Position numbers and translations under genes: made by a program | Assembly (NCBI GenBank): GCA_003519965.1 | Contig: DOVS01000153.1 | Span: 1-6,519, forward strand | Length of the DNA: 6,519 nt | Direction: 5' to 3' | Origin: Betaproteobacteria bacterium | Lineage (GTDB): Bacteria > Pseudomonadota > Gammaproteobacteria > Burkholderiales > UBA9220 | Notes under the pieces: model-generated | What the model was told of the DNA's origin: nothing | The model's database searches: none | What the model saw: only the letters and a program-made list of their open reading frames with translations | Shown: one piece after another, positions 1 to 5,877 of the stretch | How the letters are laid out: every line of letters starts with the position of its first letter | Position numbering within the stretch: position 1 is the stretch's first letter

Positions 1-494
1 AAGATCATACCCAAGAGAAATCCCACCAGCAACGACATCGCGCCAACTACGATGGTTAATTGCTTGGCGCTGGTGAGCGCGGCTTCCCGTTGCTGCAGCG
101 CCGTCTCGGCGCGGGTGAGGCGTTCGTCCGCATTCTGAATGGTTTGCTGCGCGCCCTGAAGCGCGGTTTTGCATTGTGCTAGCGGCGCCGATAAATCGGG
201 GGCGGCGGGTGCGGGGGCGGGTTTAGCCGCCGCTGCGACGGCAGGCGGCTTGACAACGAGCAAGCGTAGGGCGATCCATCCCTCTTGGCCGTCGGCGGTT
301 TTTATTTGGGCATAGCGGTTTTCCGTATTCAGCACCTCGACTTTCGCCTTGGGCTTAAGCACCGTGATGACTGGATACGTTTCCGCTTTTCCGCTGCGCA
401 GGTTAGCGTAAATATTATCTTTTACCTCTGCGTATTGCCCGGCCATCGCGACCAAGCTGGTCAGCATCAACACCAGAAATAAAAGCGATTTCAT
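1..494 (-). CDS. SH3b-domain membrane-anchored periplasmic protein, YgiM/TIGR04211-like (3' end cut by window)
   Basis: The frame starts at the ATG at 494 and stays open to the window edge, giving 164 residues with the C-terminus missing. Residues 1-18 look like a signal peptide (MKSLLFLVLMLTSLVAMA, cleavage before GQY). Residues 21-80 fit a bacterial SH3 domain: the ANLRSGKAETYPVITVL stretch (30-46) matches the usual N-x-RSG...Y-x-V-I-x-x-L core, and GQEGWI (69-74) matches the closing GW strand. An Ala/Pro linker follows (83-104), then a Gln/Ala/Glu-rich helix likely to be a coiled coil (105-144), then a hydrophobic segment from about 146 to the edge. This order (signal, SH3b, coiled coil, C-terminal anchor) is that of E. 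coli YgiM and the TIGR04211 family, whose function is poorly defined; a cell-wall role is inference. No good Shine-Dalgarno precedes the ATG, but an in-frame stop 16 nt upstream rules out an earlier start, and a later start at Met10 would spoil the signal peptide. It is on the same strand as pilQ but 261 nt away with its own promoter, so it is probably a separate unit. Confidence 0.82.
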   Translation of the reverse strand, partial: MKSLLFLVLMLTSLVAMAGQYAEVKDNIYANLRSGKAETYPVITVLKPKAKVEVLNTENRYAQIKTADGQEGWIALRLLVVKPPAVAAAAKPAPAPAAPDLSAPLAQCKTALQGAQQTIQNADERLTRAETALQQREAALTSAKQLTIVVGAMSLLVGFLLGMI

Positions 495-549
495 CCTGTC
501 AGGCCGTTTTCATATGAGCGGTTGTAAAAACAAAAATAGGCTTACCCTC

Positions 550-578
550 ATTCTATAGATTTTGAAAAATAACGCCAA
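550..578 (-). promoter_or_regulatory. Predicted sigma70 promoter of the SH3b-protein gene
   Basis: Read on the minus strand, a -35 TTGGCG (573-578, 4/6 to TTGACA) and a -10 TAGAAT (550-555, 5/6 to TATAAT) are separated by exactly 17 nt. The local sequence is AT-rich, unlike the GC-rich stretch further upstream. Transcription would begin near 543 and leave a leader of about 50 nt before the ATG at 494. This is a match to consensus only; no regulator site is evident. Confidence 0.55.
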
Positions 579-632
579 ATCTCCTTGTTGCGCGAAGAGC
601 GGAAATATCGCGGTTTGGACGAAAAACATTCG

Positions 633-663
633 CGCCGGCTTGTTTGCTGCAAGCCCCCGGGCG
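633..663 (-). terminator. Imperfect GC-rich hairpin downstream of pilQ, possible weak terminator or processing site
   Basis: The perfect core pairs GGCTTG (637-642) with CAAGCC (650-655) around a 7-nt loop. An outer CGCC (633-636) can pair with GGCG (660-663) across a 4-nt bulge. On the minus strand a run of five T (622-626) follows, but about 6 to 10 nt after the stem rather than directly against it, so this is not a canonical intrinsic terminator. It lies about 93 nt past the pilQ stop and is the only candidate I found for ending the pil transcript; Rho-dependent termination is an equal possibility. Confidence 0.25.
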
Positions 664-755
664 ATTCCATCGCGAGGAGACCGTATCGGTGCTGTTCGTG
701 TCGTTCCGCACTGTTCCATGGTGGCGAATCGCTCGCGTTGGCTTGTGGCGCGGGC

Positions 756-2909
756 TTATGGGATTAAATTCTCTTGCACGATTCGTGGGGTCACGAAAAT
801 CAACAGTTCCGATTTGTTGTCCACTTTCTGGCTGTTGCGAAAGAAAAAGCCGACAACCGGAATATCGCCGAATAACGGCACCTTGGTGACGGTATTGCTT
901 TCGGTTTGCTGGTAAATTCCGCCAATGACCACGGTGCCGCCGTTTTCCACCAGTACTCGGGTGTCGATTCGCTTGGTGTCGATGGCCGGTCCGGCGGCGG
1001 TGTTTTGCCCGATGCTGTCCTTGTTGACCTTCAAGTCCATGATGATGTTGTTGTCCGGGGTGATTTGCGGCTTCACTTTCAGGCTCAGCGTCGCTTTCTT
1101 GAAGGATACGCTGGTGGCGCCGCTGCTGGTTGCTTGCTGGTAGGGGATTTCGGTGCCTTGTTCGATGGTGGCCTCCACTTGGTCGGAGGTAATGACCCGC
1201 GGGTTGGAGATAATTTTCCCTTTGCCGTCGGCTTGCAGGGCGCTCAGTTCTAAATTCAGGAAGCGATTGGCTCCGGCCTTGAACAATACTAGCGATAGCG
1301 CGCCGGCCGGCAGCCCGCTGAGTCCGGCGGCCGGCAGGTTGACGTTAAGCGACTGATTAAAGTCGGGAACGGTGGCAATTTGCCCGGTATGGTAGCCAGT
1401 ATCCGCCAATTGGCCGCCGACCACTACGCGCCCATCCTTGCTGCCGAGCCTGCCCAAGGAGGCGCCTTGGCCGTCTTGCTCATGGACGCCGAGGCGGGCG
1501 CCGAGGTTCTTGGAGAAGTTGTCGTTGGCTTCGACGATCCGGGCGTCGATCAGCACCTGCTTCACCGGCACGTCGATTTTGTTAATGAGTTTTCGGATTT
1601 CCACTAGCCTGCTGGGCGTATCCTGCACGAACAGCGTGTTGGTGCGGTCGTCCCGCACCACGCTGCCGCGCTTGGAGAGTATCTGTTGTTTGCCGTCGCT
1701 CAATAACGCCTGCACGTCGGCGGCTTTTTGATATTTCATCTGGAACGACTCGGTTTGCAGCGGCTCCAGCGCCGAAATTTGCTGCTGGGATTCGAGCGCG
1801 AGTTTTTCCTGGGTGGCTAATTGGTCTCGCGGCGCGATCCAGATCACATTACCGGAGCGTTTCATCGCCAACCCCTTACTTTGCAGGATAATGTCCAGCG
1901 CTTGATCCCACGGCACGTCTTTTAGACGCAGCGTGAGGTTGCCGGTGACCGAATCGCTCGTGACGATGTTGAGACCGGTAAAGTCGGCGATGACCTGGAG
2001 CACGGCGCGCACCTCGACGTTCTGGAAATTCAACGAGAGCTTCTCTCCAGTGTACGCTTTCTTGGCGGCGGCAAGCGATTCCTCCTTCGCAGGGCGCACC
2101 TCGATGGTGAAGCGGCGGTCGGTTTGATACGCCGAATATTCCCAGTTGCCCTTGGGCGAAATAATCATTCGCACGTTGTCGCCGCTGGCAAAGGTATCGA
2201 TGGTTTTAACCGGCGTGCCAAAATCGGTGACATCGAGGCGGCGCTCCAGCACCTTGGGTAGAGAGGTGTTGTTGAAATTCACGACGACGTTGGTTCCCTG
2301 CTTGCGGATATCGATTCCGGTGGTGCTGTCGGACAGGGAGACGATAACGCGTCCCGCATTGTCGCGGCCACGGCGGAAGTTCACGTCGCGCAGGCTATGT
2401 TTCTGCACGCCCGGTTGCGGTTCCGCAAAACGGGTGGTGAGGTTCGTGGTTTGTGCGGCGTGTTCGCTCGGTTGCAGGGTAATGAGTAGGCGGCGGCCGT
2501 CTATGACGGTTTTATAGCCGGCGGGCTGGTTCAGGGTGATGACCATTCGCGTCCGGTTGCCGGCTTGCACCACGTTGAGTCCGTGCAGCAGCCCTTTGTT
2601 TACGGTAATGTCGCTATTATCCAGGTGGTTGGCGGCGCCATGAAAATCCAAGGCGATACGGGGCGGATTATCGACCGTAAAACCCGCCGGCACGGTTTTG
2701 AGCGGCCGCTGCAACCCGACGGTAATCACAATTTTGCCATTCTGCAGCGTCGCATATTGGAGGCTGTCGATACTGTTGCCGCCGGCTGTCGCGCGATGGG
2801 CGCTGGGGCTGCCCGTCGCCGGGAAAGCGAGACCGCTGAATAAAAAGAGAATAGCCGCGATCAGCAGCCTAGCCGCCGCGCTGAAGTTGATCGATTGTGA
2901 TGTTCGCAT
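756..2909 (-). CDS. pilQ: Type IV pilus outer-membrane secretin PilQ
   Basis: PilQ forms the multimeric outer-membrane channel through which the type IV pilus is extruded and retracted; PilP and the PilN/PilO pair contact its periplasmic part. Numbering from the start chosen here (717 aa): signal peptide about 1-31 (hydrophobic core LLIAAILFLFSGLAFPA); two AMIN domains at about 46-146 and 172-272, which bind peptidoglycan in this family; an STN/N0 domain at about 288-360 (LSLNFQNVEVRAVLQVIADF, then VPWDQALDIILQ); a secretin N1 domain at about 387-446 (RTNTLFVQDTPSRLVEIRKL); and the secretin barrel to the end, with VLIDARIVEANDNFSKNLG (452-470) and the signature VVIGGIYQQ...VPLFGDIPVVGFFFR near the C-terminus, closing with ELLIFVTPRIV. 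Length and order are usual for PilQ. The frame is open upstream to an ATG at 2981, but that start would overlap pilP by 59 nt and put a charged 24-residue extension before the signal peptide. The ATG at 2909 has GGGAG (2917-2921) 7 nt upstream and sits 13 nt after pilP, so I prefer it. It is the last gene of the operon. Confidence 0.96.
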   Translation of the reverse strand: MRTSQSINFSAAARLLIAAILFLFSGLAFPATGSPSAHRATAGGNSIDSLQYATLQNGKIVITVGLQRPLKTVPAGFTVDNPPRIALDFHGAANHLDNSDITVNKGLLHGLNVVQAGNRTRMVITLNQPAGYKTVIDGRRLLITLQPSEHAAQTTNLTTRFAEPQPGVQKHSLRDVNFRRGRDNAGRVIVSLSDSTTGIDIRKQGTNVVVNFNNTSLPKVLERRLDVTDFGTPVKTIDTFASGDNVRMIISPKGNWEYSAYQTDRRFTIEVRPAKEESLAAAKKAYTGEKLSLNFQNVEVRAVLQVIADFTGLNIVTSDSVTGNLTLRLKDVPWDQALDIILQSKGLAMKRSGNVIWIAPRDQLATQEKLALESQQQISALEPLQTESFQMKYQKAADVQALLSDGKQQILSKRGSVVRDDRTNTLFVQDTPSRLVEIRKLINKIDVPVKQVLIDARIVEANDNFSKNLGARLGVHEQDGQGASLGRLGSKDGRVVVGGQLADTGYHTGQIATVPDFNQSLNVNLPAAGLSGLPAGALSLVLFKAGANRFLNLELSALQADGKGKIISNPRVITSDQVEATIEQGTEIPYQQATSSGATSVSFKKATLSLKVKPQITPDNNIIMDLKVNKDSIGQNTAAGPAIDTKRIDTRVLVENGGTVVIGGIYQQTESNTVTKVPLFGDIPVVGFFFRNSQKVDNKSELLIFVTPRIVQENLIP

Positions 2910-2916
2910 TTTTCCG

Positions 2917-2921
2917 CTCCC
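2917..2921 (-). promoter_or_regulatory. Shine-Dalgarno that decides the pilQ start
   Basis: GGGAG on the minus strand lies 7 nt before the ATG at 2907-2909, inside the 13-nt pilP-pilQ gap and its edge. It selects the 717-residue PilQ over the 741-residue reading starting at 2981. Confidence 0.75.
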
Positions 2922-2922
2922 G

Positions 2923-3417
2923 CTATTCTTGCAGTTGAAGGCTGTTCTCTTTTTTGACCCAGTCGCCATTCGCGTCTTCAACTGTTTCTTGGATAATGAC
3001 TTTGGTTTCGGTGATTTTGACGATTTTGCCGAAATGTTGTCCGAGATAATTCCCCGCTTTTACCCGATGCAGCAGGTTGTCCGGTGTTTTGACAATAGCG
3101 TAGTACGTTTTACCGAGCTCCAGCGTCCCCACCATTTTTAAGTTTTCCAGGGCGTAGTTTTCCAGTAACTCCTTGGGGCGGTTGAAGTCGGGGTGCGCGC
3201 CTCTGCCTTCGGTTTTCATCTTTTGCGGCTGAAACGGGTTGGACAAGGAAAAGGCATCGTAAGTAAATGGTTTATATGGTTTAACATGGGGCAGCGGTTT
3301 GACTTTCCCCTGTAAGCCCTTGCCGGCGTTTGCGACGAACTGTTTGAGGTCGTCGTTTTGACTGCTGCTGCAACCGGCAAGCGCTAAACAAACGAGTAGG
3401 AGCGCCAGCTTTTTCAT
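2923..3417 (-). CDS. pilP: Type IV pilus assembly lipoprotein PilP
   Basis: PilP is the periplasmic linker of the alignment complex: its flexible N-terminal part binds the PilN/PilO pair and its C-terminal beta-sandwich binds the N0 domain of PilQ. The 164-residue product has a short lipoprotein signal with lipobox LAGC, lipidated Cys16 (Ser at +2). A disordered Pro/Lys-rich stretch (about 36-80) carries the family phrases VKPLPHVKPYKPFTYDAF and LSNPFQP. The beta domain runs from about 85 to 162, with LKMVGTLE, YYAIVKTPDNLLHRVKAGNYLG and the closing KIVKITETKVIIQE. The ATG overlaps the pilO stop by one base (TAATG), which suggests translational coupling, and AAGGGG (3426-3431) lies 8 nt upstream. 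The Ser at +2 would predict outer-membrane sorting by the E. coli rule, whereas PilP is usually described as inner-membrane associated; the rule may not hold in this organism. Confidence 0.95.
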   Translation of the reverse strand: MKKLALLLVCLALAGCSSSQNDDLKQFVANAGKGLQGKVKPLPHVKPYKPFTYDAFSLSNPFQPQKMKTEGRGAHPDFNRPKELLENYALENLKMVGTLELGKTYYAIVKTPDNLLHRVKAGNYLGQHFGKIVKITETKVIIQETVEDANGDWVKKENSLQLQE

Positions 3418-4061
3418 TACCGCTTCCCCTTTGCCCTGGCGGCGCGTTGACGGACAGCGAGTTCGTTTTCATCCAAGTAGCGGTATGTCTGGGCCGTGAC
3501 GTTCATGGTCAGCAGTTTTTGGTTTTTTCTTATCGGCGCGATGCGGATATTGTTGAGCGTGACGATCCGCGGTAATTGTGCAACGTCGCTGGCAAACGCG
3601 CCAAAGTCGTGATAACTGCCGGTTACCCGGATATGAATTGGCAAAACCGCGTAAAAATCGAAGAGCGTTTCATTCCCCGGCTTGAACAGTTCGAAGGAAA
3701 GCCCTCGTCCTAGCCCGGCTTGGTTAATTTCCGTAATGAGCGATTCCATTTCGGACTTGTTCGGCAATTGGCGCAGCAAGGCGCCAAACGCCTTTTGAAT
3801 ATCTTTCAGCTGTTGCTGGTAAATAGGCAGATTGACGGCCCGCTTTTTCTTTGCCAGGAACGTTTGCCGCAGCTTTATTTCTTTTGCCTTGGCGGCGTTG
3901 AGATTGTCGATTTGGTCGCTCCAATCGAACCAGTAGGCGGCAAATAATAGCGCGATAAAGACCAGACCGAGGAATAAGCCTTTCAAGGTGATCGGCCAAC
4001 TAGCGATCTCCTTAAAGTTCAGGTTGTTAAAGTCCAGATTTTTTAGTTCGTCCCACGTCAT
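3417..4061 (-). CDS. pilO: Type IV pilus inner-membrane alignment protein PilO
   Basis: PilO is a bitopic inner-membrane protein that dimerises with PilN through periplasmic coiled coils and ferredoxin-like domains, and together they hold PilP. In the 214-residue product, residues 1-25 are cytoplasmic, including the WPITLKGLF phrase typical of PilO; one membrane helix spans about 26-45 (GLFLGLVFIALLFAAYWF); a coiled coil follows at about 47-95 (QIDNLNAAKAKEIKLRQTFL, IYQQQLKDIQKAFG). The periplasmic domain begins LLRQLPNKSEMESLITEINQ (96-115) and contains LPIHIRVTGSYHDFGAF (140-156) and the late strand MNVTAQTYRYL. A strongly basic tail (RQRAARAKGKR) ends the protein. The gap from the pilN stop is only 3 nt, and AAGGA (4071-4075), inside the end of pilN, serves as ribosome binding site 9 nt before the ATG. 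Confidence 0.95.
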   Translation of the reverse strand: MTWDELKNLDFNNLNFKEIASWPITLKGLFLGLVFIALLFAAYWFDWSDQIDNLNAAKAKEIKLRQTFLAKKKRAVNLPIYQQQLKDIQKAFGALLRQLPNKSEMESLITEINQAGLGRGLSFELFKPGNETLFDFYAVLPIHIRVTGSYHDFGAFASDVAQLPRIVTLNNIRIAPIRKNQKLLTMNVTAQTYRYLDENELAVRQRAARAKGKR

Positions 4062-4064
4062 GGC

Positions 4065-4628
4065 TTAGCGTCCTTGGCTTTTTTGTCCCGGCACGGCCAG
4101 TTTTACGGTCAAGGCGAATGCACTGGTGCGCAGGTTGTTGACGGTTGCCGATTTGATTTCTATCAATTTGGGGGCTTGCAGCCAAGGGGAGGCGTCAAGG
4201 TTACGCATGAGATTCGATACGCGCGCGTTGGATTCAGCGTAACCGGCGAGCGTGATCACGTTATTTTGCTGTCTGATTGATCGCAAGTAAACGCCCGGCG
4301 GCAACCGCCGGGCCAATTGATCCAACAAATGGACTTCCACGGCCCGGTTGCCTTGCAGCTTTTCCACCACCTGCTTGCGGGCCAGCATGACTTGGATTTG
4401 CTCCTTGAGCTTCTTGATGGACGCGATTTCCTTATTGAGCTGGGTGATGTGCTTTTCCAGGAAATGGTTGCGCTCCGCCTGTGCGGAGATTTTGCCGGCG
4501 ATGAGAGAGTGAATCAGCAGCGCTGTCAGCAAGCCGAGGGTGACGACACCGCCCGCCAAGAAGTTAAACTGGCGCTGGCGGGCGGCGCGCTTAATTTCGC
4601 GGTGGGGCAGCAGATTAATGCGGATCAT
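4065..4628 (-). CDS. pilN: Type IV pilus inner-membrane alignment protein PilN
   Basis: PilN ties the cytoplasmic actin-like PilM to the periplasmic alignment complex. The 187-residue product opens with the PilM-docking motif INLLPHRE (4-11), the hallmark of the family, followed by a basic juxtamembrane stretch (IKRAARQRQ) and one membrane helix at about 23-44. A long coiled coil (about 46-92, ISAQAERNHFLEKHITQLNK onwards) leads into a ferredoxin-like periplasmic domain with RRLPPGVYLRSIRQQNNVITLAGYA (in two parts, 107-131), the part that pairs with PilO. The start ATG overlaps the pilM stop in ATGA (4625-4628), a classic coupling arrangement; GGAG (4641-4644) upstream is 12 nt away, rather far, so reinitiation by ribosomes finishing pilM is likely important. 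Confidence 0.95.
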   Translation of the reverse strand: MIRINLLPHREIKRAARQRQFNFLAGGVVTLGLLTALLIHSLIAGKISAQAERNHFLEKHITQLNKEIASIKKLKEQIQVMLARKQVVEKLQGNRAVEVHLLDQLARRLPPGVYLRSIRQQNNVITLAGYAESNARVSNLMRNLDASPWLQAPKLIEIKSATVNNLRTSAFALTVKLAVPGQKSQGR

Positions 4629-5716
4629 AACGGGTCGAATCTCCGCAGCGCGAGGCCGCAGGCGATCAATAGCGCCGGCGCATCCTGCGCCAGTTGCCGC
4701 GGCTTAACGCGTGGGGCCAGCGCCATATCGGTAAACGGGTTGGCGACGAGCGTGCCGGTTTGGGTGCGGCTGGCGACAATTTCGGACAATCCGGGGATAG
4801 CGGCGCAGCCGCCGCCTAGCAGGATTTGATCGACCCGGGTGTATTGCGTAGAGGAAAAGAAAAACTGCAAGGCGCGCGCGACTTCCAGAGACAGCGTTTC
4901 CATGAACGGATGCAGTACGTCCGCCTCGAAATTTTCCGAGAGTCCGCCGCCCTGGCGCTTGGCGATCTCCGCTTCTTCGGCGGATAGGCTGTATTGGCGC
5001 TGAATTTCCTGGGTCAGTTGATTGCCGCCGAAAGGCTGCTCTCGTGAATAAACCGGCTGGTTATCGTGCAGCACCGATACATGCATCATGGTGGCGCCGA
5101 TATCGATAATAGCGACGGCTAAATTTTTCCCCTCGTCGGGGAGCTGGTGCGCGATGAGCTCGTATGCGCTTTGGGTGGCGAAGGCTTCGACATCCATGAC
5201 CATCACCTTTAATCCGGCGTTTTCAGCCGTAGCGACCCGGTCGTCTACTTTTTCCTTGCGCGAAGCCGCGATCAACACTTCCATTTCTTCCGGCTGGTTC
5301 GGGGCGGGTCCGGCAATCTGGAAATCCAGGTTCACTTGATCCAGGGCAAAGGGAATATATTGATTCGCCTCCGACTCCACTTGCATTTCCAGCTCTTGTT
5401 CGCGCAATCCTTGAGGAACAATGATTTTTTTGGTAATAACGGCGGCCGAGGGAAGCGCTAGAGCGACGTTTTTTATCTTAGTGCCCAGCCGTTTCCAGGC
5501 CCGGCCAATGGTTTCGCTCACTTCCTCCAGGTTGGCGATGTTGCCGTCAACCACGGCGTCTTTTGGCATCGCTTCGATCACATAGCTGTCCAATCGATAC
5601 TGACTGTTGCCGGTATCGCTAATCTCCACCATTTTCACCGCGGAGGAACTAATGTCCACGCCAAGCAACGGTGGCGACTTCGTTTGAAGAAAGTCAACGA
5701 TGAAGTCGAATTGCAA
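4625..5716 (-). CDS. pilM: Type IV pilus actin-like ATP-binding protein PilM (TTG start)
   Basis: PilM is a cytoplasmic FtsA/actin-fold protein that binds ATP and the PilN N-terminal tail, and helps connect the alignment complex to the pilus motor side. The 363-residue product shows the expected nucleotide-binding elements: phosphate-1 loop LLGVDISSSAVKMVEI (17-32), phosphate-2 loop AIIDIGATMMHVSVL (202-216) and adenosine motif ILLGGGCAAIPGL (298-310). Other family landmarks are QYIPFALDQVNLDFQ (119-133), GGNQLTQEIQRQYSLS and the C-terminal GLALRRFDPL. The start codon is TTG. AAAGGGA (5721-5727) lies 4 nt upstream, no ATG or GTG is available in frame before the stop at 5765-5767, and starting here leaves the short N-terminal lead (about 16 residues before LLGVD) usual in PilM proteins. 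It is the first gene of the operon; its last four bases overlap pilN. Confidence 0.96.
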   Translation of the reverse strand: MQFDFIVDFLQTKSPPLLGVDISSSAVKMVEISDTGNSQYRLDSYVIEAMPKDAVVDGNIANLEEVSETIGRAWKRLGTKIKNVALALPSAAVITKKIIVPQGLREQELEMQVESEANQYIPFALDQVNLDFQIAGPAPNQPEEMEVLIAASRKEKVDDRVATAENAGLKVMVMDVEAFATQSAYELIAHQLPDEGKNLAVAIIDIGATMMHVSVLHDNQPVYSREQPFGGNQLTQEIQRQYSLSAEEAEIAKRQGGGLSENFEADVLHPFMETLSLEVARALQFFFSSTQYTRVDQILLGGGCAAIPGLSEIVASRTQTGTLVANPFTDMALAPRVKPRQLAQDAPALLIACGLALRRFDPL

Positions 5717-5720
5717 AATT

Positions 5721-5727
5721 TCCCTTT
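5721..5727 (-). promoter_or_regulatory. Shine-Dalgarno of the TTG-started pilM
   Basis: AAAGGGA on the minus strand stands 4 nt before the TTG at 5714-5716. The spacing is shorter than the usual 5-9 nt, though counted from GGG it is 5-6 nt. Together with the lack of in-frame ATG/GTG upstream it supports TTG initiation. Confidence 0.6.
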
Positions 5728-5768
5728 CAACAGGCCTGGTTACGGACAGTATACATAATTTACGTTAG

Positions 5769-5797
5769 ATGCTAGCAACAACTATAAATAGTGTAAA
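5769..5797 (-). promoter_or_regulatory. Predicted sigma70 promoter of pilMNOPQ
   Basis: On the minus strand a -35 TTTACA (5792-5797, 5/6 to consensus) and a -10 TAGCAT (5769-5774, 4/6) are 17 nt apart, and TGC directly before the -10 makes an extended -10. The start would be near 5762, giving a leader of about 46 nt to the TTG of pilM. A weaker alternative -10, TATACT (5748-5753), lies downstream without a well-placed -35. Confidence 0.6.
5781..5792. promoter_or_regulatory. 12-bp palindrome within the pilM promoter, possible operator
   Basis: ACTAT-AA-ATAGT is an inverted repeat with 5-bp arms around two bases. It occupies the spacer between the -35 and -10 of the predicted pilM promoter and touches the last base of the -35. 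The place is right for a repressor site, but AT-rich palindromes this short arise by chance and I do not recognise the factor. Confidence 0.25.
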
Positions 5798-5813
5798 GTA
5801 TTTTCGTCTTAAA

Positions 5814-5842
5814 TTTCTTTGTCATACGAGTCAGCTTATAAT
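5814..5842 (+). promoter_or_regulatory. Predicted promoter of mrcA/ponA
   Basis: A perfect -10 hexamer TATAAT lies at 5837-5842. The best-spaced -35 (TTTCTT, 5814-5819, 17 nt away) is poor. A better -35-like TTGTCA at 5819-5824 is only 12 nt from the -10, too close to act with it. Transcription would start near 5849, leaving a leader of about 29 nt. Confidence 0.5.
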
Positions 5843-5865
5843 TGGCTTCGGTTATCAATCGGGAT

Positions 5866-5870
5866 AAGGA
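5866..5870 (+). promoter_or_regulatory. Shine-Dalgarno of mrcA/ponA
   Basis: AAGGA lies 7 nt before the ATG at 5878, near-ideal spacing, and fixes the start of the penicillin-binding protein. Confidence 0.75.
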
Positions 5871-5877
5871 TTTGTTA

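Larger units (their letters stand above)
495..755. other. Intergenic gap between pilQ and the SH3b gene
   Basis: I see no convincing gene here. All three minus-strand frames are open for long stretches because the part at about 580-755 is GC-rich. The best ATG frame (510-719, 69 codons) has no Shine-Dalgarno, no recognisable motif, and overlaps the predicted promoter at 550-578. The plus-strand frames that enter the gap run on into the antisense of pilQ. None of the frames resembles shikimate kinase (no GxxGxGKS nucleotide-binding loop), so I find no remnant of aroK. The gap holds a GC-rich imperfect hairpin near 633-663 and the promoter of the left-hand gene. Confidence 0.6.
5717..5877. other. 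Divergent pilM / mrcA regulatory region
   Basis: This 161-nt AT-rich stretch separates the two divergent transcription units and carries one predicted promoter for each, whose -35 elements are about 16 nt apart, so the polymerase footprints would probably overlap and may compete. It also holds a short palindrome in the pilM promoter. I see no open frame worth calling and no recognisable match to a sigma54 (-24/-12) promoter on either strand. Confidence 0.7.

Noticed and set aside
499..513. Five-codon minus-strand frame (Met-Lys-Thr-Ala-stop) ending 4 nt before the SH3b start, a possible leader peptide
   Set aside because: It has no ribosome binding site and is far too short to tell from chance.
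510..719. 69-codon minus-strand frame just after pilQ
   Set aside because: It has no Shine-Dalgarno and no recognisable domain, and it runs over the predicted promoter at 550-578. The other two minus-strand frames are equally open there, which shows that openness comes from base composition.
2146..2517. 123-codon plus-strand frame inside pilQ
   Set aside because: It lies wholly antisense to the AMIN-coding part of pilQ and its translation is low-complexity Arg/Ser-rich, as expected of a shadow frame.
2698..3141. 147-codon plus-strand frame across the pilP/pilQ junction
   Set aside because: It is antisense to two clearly recognised genes, has no motif of its own and no ribosome binding site that I can see; it is a shadow of their codon use.
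5770..5777. Perfect 8-bp palindrome TGCTAGCA overlapping the pilM -10
   Set aside because: It is explained by the extended -10 sequence, and an 8-bp palindrome is expected by chance in a window of this size.
5819..5824. TTGTCA as the -35 of mrcA
   Set aside because: It is a 5/6 match to consensus but lies only 12 nt from the TATAAT, and no acceptable -10 exists at 16-18 nt.
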